Part shown: piece after piece, positions 26,166 through 34,719 of the stretch | Layout of the letters: each line of letters opens with the position of its first letter | Position numbering within the stretch: position 1 is the first letter of the stretch | NCBI GenBank assembly: GCA_001580565.1 | Contig: LRBF01000237.1 | Location: 1 to 58,966, forward strand | From: Caballeronia megalochromosomata | Lineage (GTDB): Bacteria; Pseudomonadota; Gammaproteobacteria; Burkholderiales; Burkholderiaceae | DNA: 58,966 nt | Direction of reading: 5' to 3' | Position numbers and translations under genes: made by a program | Notes under the pieces: model-generated | What the model was told of the DNA's origin: nothing | Databases searched by the model: none | Seen by the model: the letters and a program-made list of their open reading frames with translations, nothing else

Positions 26166-27491
26166 ATGGAATCCGTTTTGGAAACACCTCAGGCCGATCG
26201 CGCGGAACGCAAGCCGCGCATCGGGCTCGCCTGGCAGATTCTGATCGGCCTCGTGGTCGGTATCGCGGTGGGCCTCGTGCTCAACCGTTTTCCGGAGTAT
26301 CGCGAATCCGCAATCAACGGCTTTCTTCAGCCGGCCGGTGACGTCTTTATCCGCCTGATCAAGATGGTGGTGGTGCCGATTGTCTTCACCAGCATGGTGA
26401 TGGGCATTGCGGGCGTGGGCGACGGTCGCTCGCTCGGGCGCATCGGCCTGAAGACGCTGATCTACTTCGAAGTGGTCACGACGATCGCCATCGTGCTGGG
26501 TCTCGTGCTCGGCAACGTCCTGCATCCGGGGCTCGGCACCGATCTGTCGCAGCTCGGGCATACGGATATCTCGCGCTATCAGCAAACGTCGCAGCAGACG
26601 CAGGGACATCACGGCTTCATGGGGCTATTGCTGGCCATCATCCCGGACAACATCATCATGGCGATGGGCCGCGGTGACCTGTTGCCGGTGATCTTCTTTT
26701 CCGTGCTCTTCGGACTCGGCCTGCAATCCGTGCCCGCCGAATATCGCAAGCCCGTGCTCGCGACATTCAAGGGCATCAGCGATGCGATGTTCAAGGTCAC
26801 CGGCATGGTCATGCGTTATGCGCCCTTCGGCGTGTGCGCATTGATCGCCGTGACCGTCGCGAGCTTCGGCTTCGGTTCGCTGCTTCCGCTGATCAAGCTC
26901 GTCGCGGTGACGTATCTCGCGATCATCCTGTTCGCGGTGTTCGTGCTCGGCGTGACGGCGCGGCTCTTCGGTTTCAATATCTTCACGCTGCTCCGGGTCA
27001 TCAAGGATGAACTCATCATCGCGTTTTCGACGTGCAGTTCAGCCACGGTGCTGCCGCAACTGATGAAGAAAATGGAGGACTTCGGCGTGCCTAAAAGCAT
27101 CACGACGTTTGTGGTGCCGACGGGTTACACGTTCAACCTCGACGGCGCTTCGATCTACCTCGGCATCGGCACGCTGTTCGTCGCGCAGCTCTATGGCGTG
27201 CATCTCGGCCTGCAAGAGCAGATCGTGCTCGTGCTGACGATGGTCGTCACGTCCAAGGGCGCGGCGGGCGTGCCCGGCTTCATGTTCGTCATCTTGCTGA
27301 CGACGCTCGCGAGCGCGGGACTGCCGCTCGAAGGGCTCGCGTTCATCGCGGGGGTCGACCGGATCATGGATATGGGACGCACCGCGCTGAACGTGGTCGG
27401 CAATGCGCTCGCACCGCTCGTCATCGCCAAATGGGAAGGCCAGTACGACGCGGAGAAGGGCAAGGCTTATATCGCATCGCTGGACGCGTGA
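26166..27491 (+). CDS. Dicarboxylate/amino acid:cation symporter (DctA/GltP family)
   Basis: A 441-residue member of the sodium/proton:dicarboxylate symporter family, with about eight membrane helices and two re-entrant loops. Diagnostic segments are the serine-rich AFSTCSSATVLPQL, the VPTGYTFNLDGASIYLG motif and the C-terminal DRIMDMGRTALNVVGNA with its substrate-binding Arg/Asp. ATG 26166 has GGAG five bases upstream and is preferred to GTG 26151. The downstream aminotransferase gene begins 48 bp later, so imported amino acid or C4 acid is probably processed by it. Confidence 0.92.
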   Translation: MESVLETPQADRAERKPRIGLAWQILIGLVVGIAVGLVLNRFPEYRESAINGFLQPAGDVFIRLIKMVVVPIVFTSMVMGIAGVGDGRSLGRIGLKTLIYFEVVTTIAIVLGLVLGNVLHPGLGTDLSQLGHTDISRYQQTSQQTQGHHGFMGLLLAIIPDNIIMAMGRGDLLPVIFFSVLFGLGLQSVPAEYRKPVLATFKGISDAMFKVTGMVMRYAPFGVCALIAVTVASFGFGSLLPLIKLVAVTYLAIILFAVFVLGVTARLFGFNIFTLLRVIKDELIIAFSTCSSATVLPQLMKKMEDFGVPKSITTFVVPTGYTFNLDGASIYLGIGTLFVAQLYGVHLGLQEQIVLVLTMVVTSKGAAGVPGFMFVILLTTLASAGLPLEGLAFIAGVDRIMDMGRTALNVVGNALAPLVIAKWEGQYDAEKGKAYIASLDA

Positions 27492-27539
27492 GTATCGGTG
27501 GAGACAGACAGGGAAATCATGGAACGAGGAGCAAGAGAG

Positions 27540-28835
27540 ATGAGCAGTAGCAAAGGACAGTTGTTTTCGCCGTCGCTCATGGAGCAGATCAAGAGCCGCT
27601 TTCATTACGTCGATCAGGATGTCGACGGTCGTTCGCGCCTCTTCTTCGATAACGCCGGCGGATCGTTCAGGCTGAAAGCTGCGTTGGAAGCGTTCGCCCG
27701 CATCGATGCGCTGCCCGATTGTCCCGAGCGCATCCACGAACGCGCGCTGTATCTGCAGGACATTCAGACGCGCGGCGAGGAAGATATTCGCCGCATCCTC
27801 AATGCCCGCGATGGCAGCGTGTATCTCTCGCTGACGGCATCGGCCGCGATGTTCGAGATGGTGCGCGCGGTGATGGAGAACGTGCCGGGCACGAACGCCG
27901 TCACGACGATCCTCGAACATCCGTCGTCCTTCGATGCGATGAAGCTGTATTGCGAACGCACGGGCAAAACGTTGCGCGTCGCGCCGAGCAATGCGGAAAC
28001 GGGCGGCGTCGACGTGGATGCGATCGTCTCGCTGATCGACGACGACACGGCGCTGCTGAGCGTGATGTATGCCTCGAATATTTCGGGCGCGAAACTGGAT
28101 ATCGCGGCCATTGTCGAGCGCGCGCGTGCACGCAAGCCGGATCTCTTCATCATCGTCGATGCGGTACAGCATGCGCCGCACGCGGTCATCGACCTGCAAA
28201 AGATTCCTGTCGATGGCATCAACTTCGCGCCGTACAAGTTCTTCGGTTGCAGAGGAGCGGGCGTCGCGTGGCTGTCGCAGCGTCTCGCGGAGTTGCCGCA
28301 TCATCGGCTCGATGCGAAGGAGAAAGGCGTCTGGGAACTCGGCAGTCCCGCGCCGGCGCAGTTCGCCGTGGTGAGCGCAATCGTCGATTACGTCGCGTGG
28401 ATCGGTGCGCAATTCAGCGACGCCGACGATCGGCGCGAGTTGTTCGTGCAGGGCATGCAGCGCATCGAGGAGCATGAGCGTGCGCTGCTTTCGTTGATGC
28501 TCGATGGCGTGGACGGGCAGCGCGGTCTGCGAGCTATCGATGGCGTGCGCGTGTTCTGGGATCACGAAGACTTGACGCGCCGTGACCTGATCGCGGGCTT
28601 AGGCTTCGATGGCTTGGACCCGACCGCCGCCGTGCGCGCCTATGAAGCGCGTGGCGTGATCGTGTATGAGCGCGTCGCCACGAGCCTTTACTCTGGCCGC
28701 ATGTTGAAGTCGTTCAATCTCGACGGCGCCGTGCGTATCTCTCCCTTGCACTGTCACGGACCGGACGATGTGGCGAGGTTCCTCGCAGTGACCGAAGAGG
28801 TTGCGGTGGCGAGTCGGGTCGGGATCGGACGCTAG
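27540..28835 (+). CDS. Class V PLP-dependent aminotransferase / cysteine desulfurase-like
   Basis: A protein of 431 residues with the class V fold. The PLP lysine is Lys233 in NFAPYKFFGCRG, preceded by VDAVQHAPH, in which the Asp binds the pyridine nitrogen. ATG 27540 is favoured by GAGGAG eight bases upstream; ATG 27519 and GTG 27498 are in frame. Family members include desulfurases, isopenicillin N epimerase-like proteins and transaminases, so the reaction is undetermined. Its position behind a dicarboxylate/amino acid symporter argues for catabolism of an imported amino acid. Its stop overlaps that of the opposite-strand gene. Confidence 0.82.
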   Translation: MSSSKGQLFSPSLMEQIKSRFHYVDQDVDGRSRLFFDNAGGSFRLKAALEAFARIDALPDCPERIHERALYLQDIQTRGEEDIRRILNARDGSVYLSLTASAAMFEMVRAVMENVPGTNAVTTILEHPSSFDAMKLYCERTGKTLRVAPSNAETGGVDVDAIVSLIDDDTALLSVMYASNISGAKLDIAAIVERARARKPDLFIIVDAVQHAPHAVIDLQKIPVDGINFAPYKFFGCRGAGVAWLSQRLAELPHHRLDAKEKGVWELGSPAPAQFAVVSAIVDYVAWIGAQFSDADDRRELFVQGMQRIEEHERALLSLMLDGVDGQRGLRAIDGVRVFWDHEDLTRRDLIAGLGFDGLDPTAAVRAYEARGVIVYERVATSLYSGRMLKSFNLDGAVRISPLHCHGPDDVARFLAVTEEVAVASRVGIGR

Positions 28836-31171
28836 TCTGGTTCAGTGCACACCGGCGTCGAGGTCCGCTGCAGTTCCCATCCCTTCAGCCACAATTCGAG
28901 CTTTGCGGGCGGCAGCGGTCGGCTCAGATGATAGCCCTGCGCGAGATCGCAGCGCAGGGCCTTGAGCCGCAGCATCAACGCTTCATCCTCGACGCCTTCA
29001 GCCACCACCTTCAGGCCCATGTTATGCCCGAGGTCGATCGTCGAACGCACGATGGTCTCGTCGTCCTTGTGATTCGCCATTCCGATCACGAAGGACTTGT
29101 CGATCTTGAGTTCGTCCACCGGCATGCGCTTCAAATACGACAGCGACGAGTATCCCGTGCCGAAGTCATCGATCGACAAGCGAATTCCCATTGCATGTAG
29201 ACGATCGAGCGTTTCTATCGCGTGATTCGGGTCATCCATGATCGCGCTCTCGGTAATCTCGATCCAGATCCGCTCGGGAGCGACATCGTGCTTGTCGAGC
29301 AACGCCTGGAAGGTTTCCGGTAACGTCGACTGAATGAGTTCGCGCGCCGACACGTTCACGGACACGGCCAGATCGATGCCGTGAGCATGCCATTCGGCAC
29401 ACTGCGCGATGGCCTTGTCCGCGACCCAGCGCGAAATGGCCTTGATGTAACCCGTCTGCTCCGCGAACGGAATGAACTGGTCCGGCGCCACGAAGCCACG
29501 CGTCGGATGATCCCAACGCACTAGCGCCTCGACATACTTCACGCGATGCGTTGCGAGATCGACCTTCGGCTGATAGTACAGCGTGAGCTGATCGTGTTCG
29601 ACGGCCTGACGCAACTCGCTCATCAGCGAGAGACGCTCGGCGCTGTTCTGGTCGTGCTTCTCGTCATAGAGCGCGAAACCGAGGTTCGATCGCTTGGCCA
29701 CGTACATCGCTATATCCGCGCGACGCAACAGCACATTCATGTCGGTGCCATTGTCCGGGAACGTGACGATGCCGATGCTCGCGCCCACATCGACGAGCTG
29801 GTTTTCGATCATGATCGGCTGCTCGAGCGCGCGCAGCATGCGCGTTGCAATGAGGCACGCCCCGTCGAGATTGTCAGCAGGAAGCAGCACGGCGAATTCG
29901 TCGCCGCCCAGCCGCGCGACCGTATCGGTCTGCCGCTGCAACACCGAACGCAGACGCTGTGCGACCTCGCACAGCAGCATGTCCCCGATCGGGTGCCCGA
30001 GCGTGTCGTTCACGTATTTGAAGCGGTCGAGATCCATCATCATCACGGCGAGCGGCGTGCCGCCACGCATCGCCGATGCGATGGCATGCTGCAGGCGATC
30101 GCTGAAGAGCGCGCGGTTCGGCAGACCCGTCAGGCCATCCATGTACGCGAGTTCGGTGATGCGATGTTCGCGCTCCTGAATCCCTTCCTGCATCTGGTTG
30201 AATGCCTGCGCGAGTTGCCCGATTTCGTCATGCTGGCGAATCTCGATCGGCTCCGCATAGTCGCCCTGGCCGATGCGTTTCGAAAACTGTGCGAGCGCCG
30301 CAATGGGCCGCGTGACCGAGCGCGCGGTCAGCACGCTGCCGATCGCGGACACAATTACGCCGAGAATCGTGATGAGCAGCAGCGCCGACTGTAACCGGCG
30401 ATACGGCTCTAGCGCCTCGTTCAGCGATCGCTCGAGCAGGACCGCGACCATGCGCCCTTCCGAATGCAGCCGCACGACACGCGTAACGAAGCCCGCATCG
30501 GCGAGCGGGCCCTGATCGCTCAGCGAGGCACGCTGTACCTCGGGAAGCGAGCTTGCGAGCACGCCACGATTACCGTCGCCGTCGAACGTGAGGAAGGACA
30601 CATCGAGCGACGTGAGCGTGCTCATCTCGCGTGCGAGCGCGTCGTCGATGACGAAGCCCATCACGACCCACGCGATCGTGATCGGCGCCTTCACCGGCAC
30701 CGCGACGAGCTGATAGGCGCGTCCGCCGATCATGCCGAACGACGACGCGTCGCCCTTGCGCGCGACGGTCCTGATGAGATTCGGGAATGGAAACTCGCTG
30801 CCTTCATGGCCGGCGTCGTGGCTGTCCGCGATCAGCTTGCCGTCGAGATCGACGAGCATGACGATATCGGCGTGAATGCGGTCGCCGTGATTTTCGAGCG
30901 CGGACACGACCGTCTTGCTGTCATGCGTGGCGACCGCCTGCCGGAAGCCGTAGTCCGCCGCTGCGACGCTCGCCGCCTGCGTCAGTTGTTCGCTATTGCC
31001 GCGCAGCACCTGCCCGAACACACGTTCGGCAACGGTGAGTTGCTCCTCGGCTCCGCGATGCGCGTTCTTCACGATCACCGAATTGATGACCAGATAGGCG
31101 GCAGCCTGCGCGACGAGCATCAGAACAACGAACACGAGCGCGATGCGCGCGCGCAGGCTGTGAAGCAACAT
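28832..31171 (-). CDS. Cache-HAMP-GGDEF-EAL bifunctional c-di-GMP enzyme
   Basis: A membrane protein of 779 residues. A helix (10-32), a periplasmic double-Cache-like region (33-260), a second helix (262-283) and HAMP (284-336) lead to a GGDEF domain with intact GGDEF (422-426) and I-site RQTD (413-416). An EAL domain follows with EAL at 548-550 and intact downstream Asn, Glu, DDFGTG, Lys and Gln motifs. Both synthesis and hydrolysis of c-di-GMP are therefore possible. It starts 33 bp after the cupredoxin-like gene and should be part of the DUF3034-globin-cupredoxin operon, implying that its periplasmic domain reads a signal linked to those proteins. Confidence 0.93.
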   Translation of the reverse strand: MLLHSLRARIALVFVVLMLVAQAAAYLVINSVIVKNAHRGAEEQLTVAERVFGQVLRGNSEQLTQAASVAAADYGFRQAVATHDSKTVVSALENHGDRIHADIVMLVDLDGKLIADSHDAGHEGSEFPFPNLIRTVARKGDASSFGMIGGRAYQLVAVPVKAPITIAWVVMGFVIDDALAREMSTLTSLDVSFLTFDGDGNRGVLASSLPEVQRASLSDQGPLADAGFVTRVVRLHSEGRMVAVLLERSLNEALEPYRRLQSALLLITILGVIVSAIGSVLTARSVTRPIAALAQFSKRIGQGDYAEPIEIRQHDEIGQLAQAFNQMQEGIQEREHRITELAYMDGLTGLPNRALFSDRLQHAIASAMRGGTPLAVMMMDLDRFKYVNDTLGHPIGDMLLCEVAQRLRSVLQRQTDTVARLGGDEFAVLLPADNLDGACLIATRMLRALEQPIMIENQLVDVGASIGIVTFPDNGTDMNVLLRRADIAMYVAKRSNLGFALYDEKHDQNSAERLSLMSELRQAVEHDQLTLYYQPKVDLATHRVKYVEALVRWDHPTRGFVAPDQFIPFAEQTGYIKAISRWVADKAIAQCAEWHAHGIDLAVSVNVSARELIQSTLPETFQALLDKHDVAPERIWIEITESAIMDDPNHAIETLDRLHAMGIRLSIDDFGTGYSSLSYLKRMPVDELKIDKSFVIGMANHKDDETIVRSTIDLGHNMGLKVVAEGVEDEALMLRLKALRCDLAQGYHLSRPLPPAKLELWLKGWELQRTSTPVCTEPD

Positions 31172-31204
31172 GGGCCGGGTCCGAATGAGTGCCGCGTTGA
31201 GTTC

Positions 31205-31807
31205 CTATTCCGCTGCTTTCAGTTGAAGCTCGAATTTCGCGGCGCTGTCTGCGTTCACGGCGATCTTCTGCGTCGGCTGTGCGTTGGGGTCCATCAGGCG
31301 AAAATGCCATGCGACGATCTTGTACGCATCGACCGGCAGGTTCCCGATCGTCGCCGCGCCGTTGGCATCGGTCTTCGCGAAGTACGGCGTATCCACGATC
31401 AGCAGGTACGCGACCATGGTGTCGTGAATGTTGCAGCCCATCACGACCAGTCCCGGTTTATCGAAGATCACCGGATTCGCGGGAATGCCGTGGTAAAGGT
31501 TCAACTCGAAGCGCTTGGCCGGCGAGAACGAGTAGACGTCGTGCTCGATGTTGTCCTTGTTCGGGAAGGTCACCGACGCGCCCGTCTGCACGGCGGACAC
31601 CATCGGCACGAAACGGCGCTTGATCTGGTCGATCACCGCGGGCAAGGGCTTCGTCGCGGGCGGCTTGCCGCTCACCGGCACGGCGTAGACGATCGCGTCC
31701 TGCACGGGTGCGCCCGCCTGATCGACGACCTGCACCCTTAGGCTGGCCGCATGCGCGAGCGTCGCCGTCAATGCGAAGGCTGCGAGGAAAAGATAAAGAA
31801 AACGCAT
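31205..31807 (-). CDS. Periplasmic cupredoxin-like protein ('methylamine utilization protein' type)
   Basis: A protein of 200 residues from ATG 31807 (the frame extends 10 residues upstream), with a signal peptide cleaved after AHA (residue 20). It has a beta-sandwich pattern with a candidate type 1 copper set: His89 (NIEHDVYSF) and Cys125, His128, Met131 in GCNIHDTM. Proteins of this kind are often labelled methylamine utilization protein, but no mau genes are nearby. Lying between a periplasmic globin gene and a c-di-GMP enzyme gene, it may carry electrons or act as a copper/redox sensor. Confidence 0.75.
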   Translation of the reverse strand: MRFLYLFLAAFALTATLAHAASLRVQVVDQAGAPVQDAIVYAVPVSGKPPATKPLPAVIDQIKRRFVPMVSAVQTGASVTFPNKDNIEHDVYSFSPAKRFELNLYHGIPANPVIFDKPGLVVMGCNIHDTMVAYLLIVDTPYFAKTDANGAATIGNLPVDAYKIVAWHFRLMDPNAQPTQKIAVNADSAAKFELQLKAAE

Positions 31808-31833
31808 GGCTGTTGACTTCTTCTTGTGGATTC

Positions 31834-32262
31834 TCACGGGCGATCCTGCACGTCGCGGTACAACGGCGCGAGCTTCGCAAGGAGCTTGTTCTGCGCATGG
31901 AACGGCACCCCGTTCTTGTCCATCGCGAGTTGCAGGTCTTCGACGAGCGCGTTGAACGCGGCCCGGTCGATGGCGTGGCCTTCGTGCGCGCGTTTCATCG
32001 AGCGTCCGGTGTAGGTGCAGGGGCCGTCGAGCGCGACGCAGAACTGCTCAACCAGTAGCGGCTTGATGCGCTTGACCGGCGCATCCTCGAAATACGGCGC
32101 GGTACGCGGGTCGGCAAGCACGTTGTCGTACATATCGTCGACGATCCTCGTCAGACCTTCCTTCTCGCCGAACTGCCTGTAGAGCGTTTCGTCGGCATGG
32201 GCCGCGATGCTCGCGCACGACGCAAGCGTGAGGACCGCGATTGCGGCATAACGGATTTTCAT
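31834..32262 (-). CDS. Exported group 1 truncated hemoglobin
   Basis: A protein of 142 residues. The N terminus is a signal sequence: cleavage after AHA (residue 23) is likely, though LASC at 13-16 also resembles a lipobox. The globin core has TrHb1 landmarks: RIVDDMYDNVLAD (helix B), YTGRSMKRAHEG with proximal His93, and a GVPF turn near the C terminus. Cys75 and Cys82 flank the E/F region and could form a disulfide in the periplasm. TrHb1 proteins bind O2, NO or CO and are usually cytosolic, so export is notable. ATG 32262 lies immediately past the DUF3034 stop and has AGGA upstream. Confidence 0.85.
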   Translation of the reverse strand: MKIRYAAIAVLTLASCASIAAHADETLYRQFGEKEGLTRIVDDMYDNVLADPRTAPYFEDAPVKRIKPLLVEQFCVALDGPCTYTGRSMKRAHEGHAIDRAAFNALVEDLQLAMDKNGVPFHAQNKLLAKLAPLYRDVQDRP

Positions 32263-32263
32263 T

Positions 32264-33166
32264 TCAGAATCCTGCCTGCAGCGAGGCGTAGATGCCCCGC
32301 TGATTCTTGATGGTCGCGATGTCGCCGAGTGAGACGTATGCGAGCGTGAGCGAGACATGCTTGTTCGGCGCCCAGGCGACGAACGCGTCGTACGCGTCCT
32401 GCTCGCGAGCGAAGGACAGGTTGTTCGGCTTCATGCGGTATTCGGCGCCGATCGCGAAACTCTTCGATAACAGATACGCCACCGACGATTCGAACTCCGG
32501 CTTGTACGCGTCGGATCTGTCGCCGCCGAACCCGAGAATGCCGAACTGGTTTGCCTTGGTGAAACGCAGCGTGCCGTTCAGCAGGAGACTTTGCGCAAGC
32601 AGCAACTTGGTCGCGGAAATATAGAAATCAGTGCCGGAGTTGCTGGTCGCACTGATCGCTTTCAAGATGTCACCCTGTTCGTTGTGCTTGAACTGGATGC
32701 CCACGGCGAGTTGGGGAATCCAGGTATCCTGATCGAGCACTGCGTCGCCGAGCACGCGCACCTTCACGCCGAAGATGTCCTGATTGAACTTGAAGTTCTC
32801 GCCAAGTCCGAGCTGCGCGCCGGCATCGCGCGTATCGAACGTCTGACGCGCGAGGGACAATTCGACGCGATTTGCGACCCCCACCGTTACGCCGTACGTG
32901 CCGAGTGCATAGTCCTGCGTGTGGATGTAGGTCGCGTGGGCATTCGCGCCCATTTGCTGCGCGGTGCCGTAGCCACCGATCACGGCCCACGGCGTGAGGC
33001 CGCCGCCGGCCGCGCCTTCAACTTCGGATACTCCGCCAGTGAGCAGCAGTTTGCCTCCCGTGAGCGGCACGACGGGTGGTTCATCGGCGGATGCGCCGGG
33101 CGAGAAGGAAACGAGCGCGGCCGAGACAATACCGGCGAGGCTCCCGGTCAGGCGATTCAAGCGCAT
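32264..33166 (-). CDS. DUF3034 family exported beta-rich protein
   Basis: A protein of 300 residues from ATG 33166 (a TTG at 33211 is in frame), with a signal peptide cleaved near ASA at about residue 28. Alternating hydrophobic/polar strands and a C-terminal phenylalanine (SLQAGF) suggest an outer-membrane beta-barrel. The family has no assigned function. It is the first gene of the globin-cupredoxin-GGDEF/EAL operon, with the globin start one base after its stop, so it is probably the outer-membrane part of that system. Confidence 0.8.
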   Translation of the reverse strand: MRLNRLTGSLAGIVSAALVSFSPGASADEPPVVPLTGGKLLLTGGVSEVEGAAGGGLTPWAVIGGYGTAQQMGANAHATYIHTQDYALGTYGVTVGVANRVELSLARQTFDTRDAGAQLGLGENFKFNQDIFGVKVRVLGDAVLDQDTWIPQLAVGIQFKHNEQGDILKAISATSNSGTDFYISATKLLLAQSLLLNGTLRFTKANQFGILGFGGDRSDAYKPEFESSVAYLLSKSFAIGAEYRMKPNNLSFAREQDAYDAFVAWAPNKHVSLTLAYVSLGDIATIKNQRGIYASLQAGF

Positions 33167-33456
33167 TGCAGTGAACAATCTCAGGTAAAGGTTGCTGTGG
33201 TCATGGTCCAACGGGGCACCGTGGGAATGCCCGCGTGCATGAACGCGGCGAACCTCGCGCCGGGGACGGCGGCGCGCCCGCAGGACGCGCCCCTGCGGTT
33301 GTAAACGGCAGCTACGGAATTAACTTGACGGTCGTTCGCGTGGAAACAACAACGAACGTTCGCAATTCAGGCGGGAATGGAGCGATGGTCTGGACGACTA
33401 GCTTCGTGTCGAGTTTCCGTTCATCCAGACCTCGCGAATAGAGGTTGATGACGTGA
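33167..33456. promoter_or_regulatory. Intergenic promoter region of the DUF3034 operon
   Basis: A 290-bp stretch without a supported gene. It contains a 7-bp inverted repeat (CCGCAGG, loop of 7) at 33278-33298 and a palindromic GAACGTTC near 33354. The plus-strand frame at 33235-33441 is low-complexity and has no ribosome site. Promoter elements were not placed. Confidence 0.4.
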
Positions 33457-33735
33457 TCAAACGAGCGAAAAACCGGATCTCGCGCTGGCGGTGCGAATCG
33501 CTTCATCGAACGATGCCGCGGTCGCCACATGTCGATGGTTGACGCTGACGAGCCATCCTTCGGCCGCGCGGCACCAGCGAATCTGTCCACCGTCGAGCAT
33601 GGCCGAGAACCATCGCCAAAGCGACGCGTCCTCGGCGTTGGCACAGGCAGCGGCGAGTGCGCGCGTCTCTCGGAGTCGCTTGATGTCGATGCTCGATGCG
33701 TCGCTCGTCTGCGCGGACGACCTAGCGGTTGGCAT
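33457..33735 (-). CDS. Small conserved-looking protein of unknown function
   Basis: A protein of 92 residues from ATG 33735, overlapping the end of the oxidoreductase gene by 14 bases, with GAGG nine bases upstream. The sequence is well mixed, with three Trp (LWRWFSAMLDGG, IRWCRAAEGWLV) and a helical end, unlike the Arg/Ser-rich shadow translations around it. No domain was recognised. The overlap suggests translational coupling as the last gene of the minus-strand part of the catabolic cluster. Confidence 0.6.
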   Translation of the reverse strand: MPTARSSAQTSDASSIDIKRLRETRALAAACANAEDASLWRWFSAMLDGGQIRWCRAAEGWLVSVNHRHVATAASFDEAIRTASARSGFSLV

Positions 33736-34705
33736 GAGACAAAACCTCATCGATGACAAGCTGGTTCCCAAGCGAATGCTCGAGCGGAAACACGATCGAT
33801 GTGTCACGTCGAAGCACCGCTGAACTGAAGTCCTCCACCATCGACTGATACTGATCGACGTCTCCAAACTCGGCGATTTCAACCTTTCCCGTGCCATCCG
33901 GACGGATGCGCACCCGGGCGTCGTCATAGACGCCCGGATTGAAGGGCGCATCCAGTGACAGCCAGCCCTTCGAACCATGAAAGATCATATGCTGGCGGCG
34001 TGCGAGTTGAGTGCCGCAGTAAAAATGAAGGTCGAAGCCGGGAAACGTCAGATCGCAGACCGCCAGCTTGTCCGTGCCGAAGCGCGGATCGATGGTAATG
34101 CTGGCGTGAATTGCGACCGGTTCGAGACCTGTCGCGATGCGCGTCGTGACAACCGGATAGACGCCTATGTCACGCACACCACCGCCGCCCAGCGCCAGAT
34201 CGTTTTTGAGCGCGCGTGGATCATCGTTGAAATAGGTGAAAGACCCTTCCACGCGCTTCAGTTCGCCGATTGTCCCGTCTGCGATGCGCTCCCTCACGAA
34301 CGCCCACTGCGGATGGTGCGCAACCATGAACGCCTCGCCGCAGATCAGACCCGTCGCGTCCCGCAGCGCGATCAGCTCACGAACCTGCGAGGCTGTCATC
34401 GCGATCGGTTTCTCGCACAGGACATGCTTGCCGGCGAGAAGCGCCTTCCTGCACCACTCGAAGTGACTGGCCGTGGGCAAAGGAATGTAGACGGCGTCGA
34501 CCTGATCGCTTGCTATGACCTCGTCGTAGCGCTCGTAAATGCGCGCGATTCCGTGTCGCGCGGCAAAGGCGGCCGCCCGCTCGCGATCACGTGCCGCGAC
34601 ACACACGACACGGCCATTCGCAGAACGCTGGATGGCCGGCACCACGAAATTGTCCGCGATTCTCGCGGCGCCGAGTACGCCCCAACTCACTCTGTCGCGC
34701 ATCAT
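33722..34705 (-). CDS. Gfo/Idh/MocA-family oxidoreductase
   Basis: A protein of 327 residues. The N-terminal Rossmann domain (GVLGAARIADNFVVPAI) carries the family motif EKP (HVLCEKPIA, near residue 92), followed by the substrate-binding domain with GGGGVRDIGVYPV. The family oxidises or reduces sugars, inositols and sugar acids with NAD(P). ATG 34705 is preceded by GGGGA. It lies 14 bp downstream of a TIM-barrel isomerase gene, a common pairing in cyclitol and 3-keto-sugar pathways, but the substrate here is unknown. Confidence 0.9.
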   Translation of the reverse strand: MMRDRVSWGVLGAARIADNFVVPAIQRSANGRVVCVAARDRERAAAFAARHGIARIYERYDEVIASDQVDAVYIPLPTASHFEWCRKALLAGKHVLCEKPIAMTASQVRELIALRDATGLICGEAFMVAHHPQWAFVRERIADGTIGELKRVEGSFTYFNDDPRALKNDLALGGGGVRDIGVYPVVTTRIATGLEPVAIHASITIDPRFGTDKLAVCDLTFPGFDLHFYCGTQLARRQHMIFHGSKGWLSLDAPFNPGVYDDARVRIRPDGTGKVEIAEFGDVDQYQSMVEDFSSAVLRRDTSIVFPLEHSLGNQLVIDEVLSHANR

Positions 34706-34719
34706 GCTTTCCCCAAGGT

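Noticed and set aside
31205..31807. Part of a methylamine dehydrogenase system
   Set aside because: Such proteins are often labelled methylamine utilization, but no dehydrogenase subunits or maturation genes are nearby.
33278..33298. Terminator upstream of the DUF3034 gene
   Set aside because: The 7-bp inverted repeat lacks a T-run on either strand and no transcript clearly ends there.
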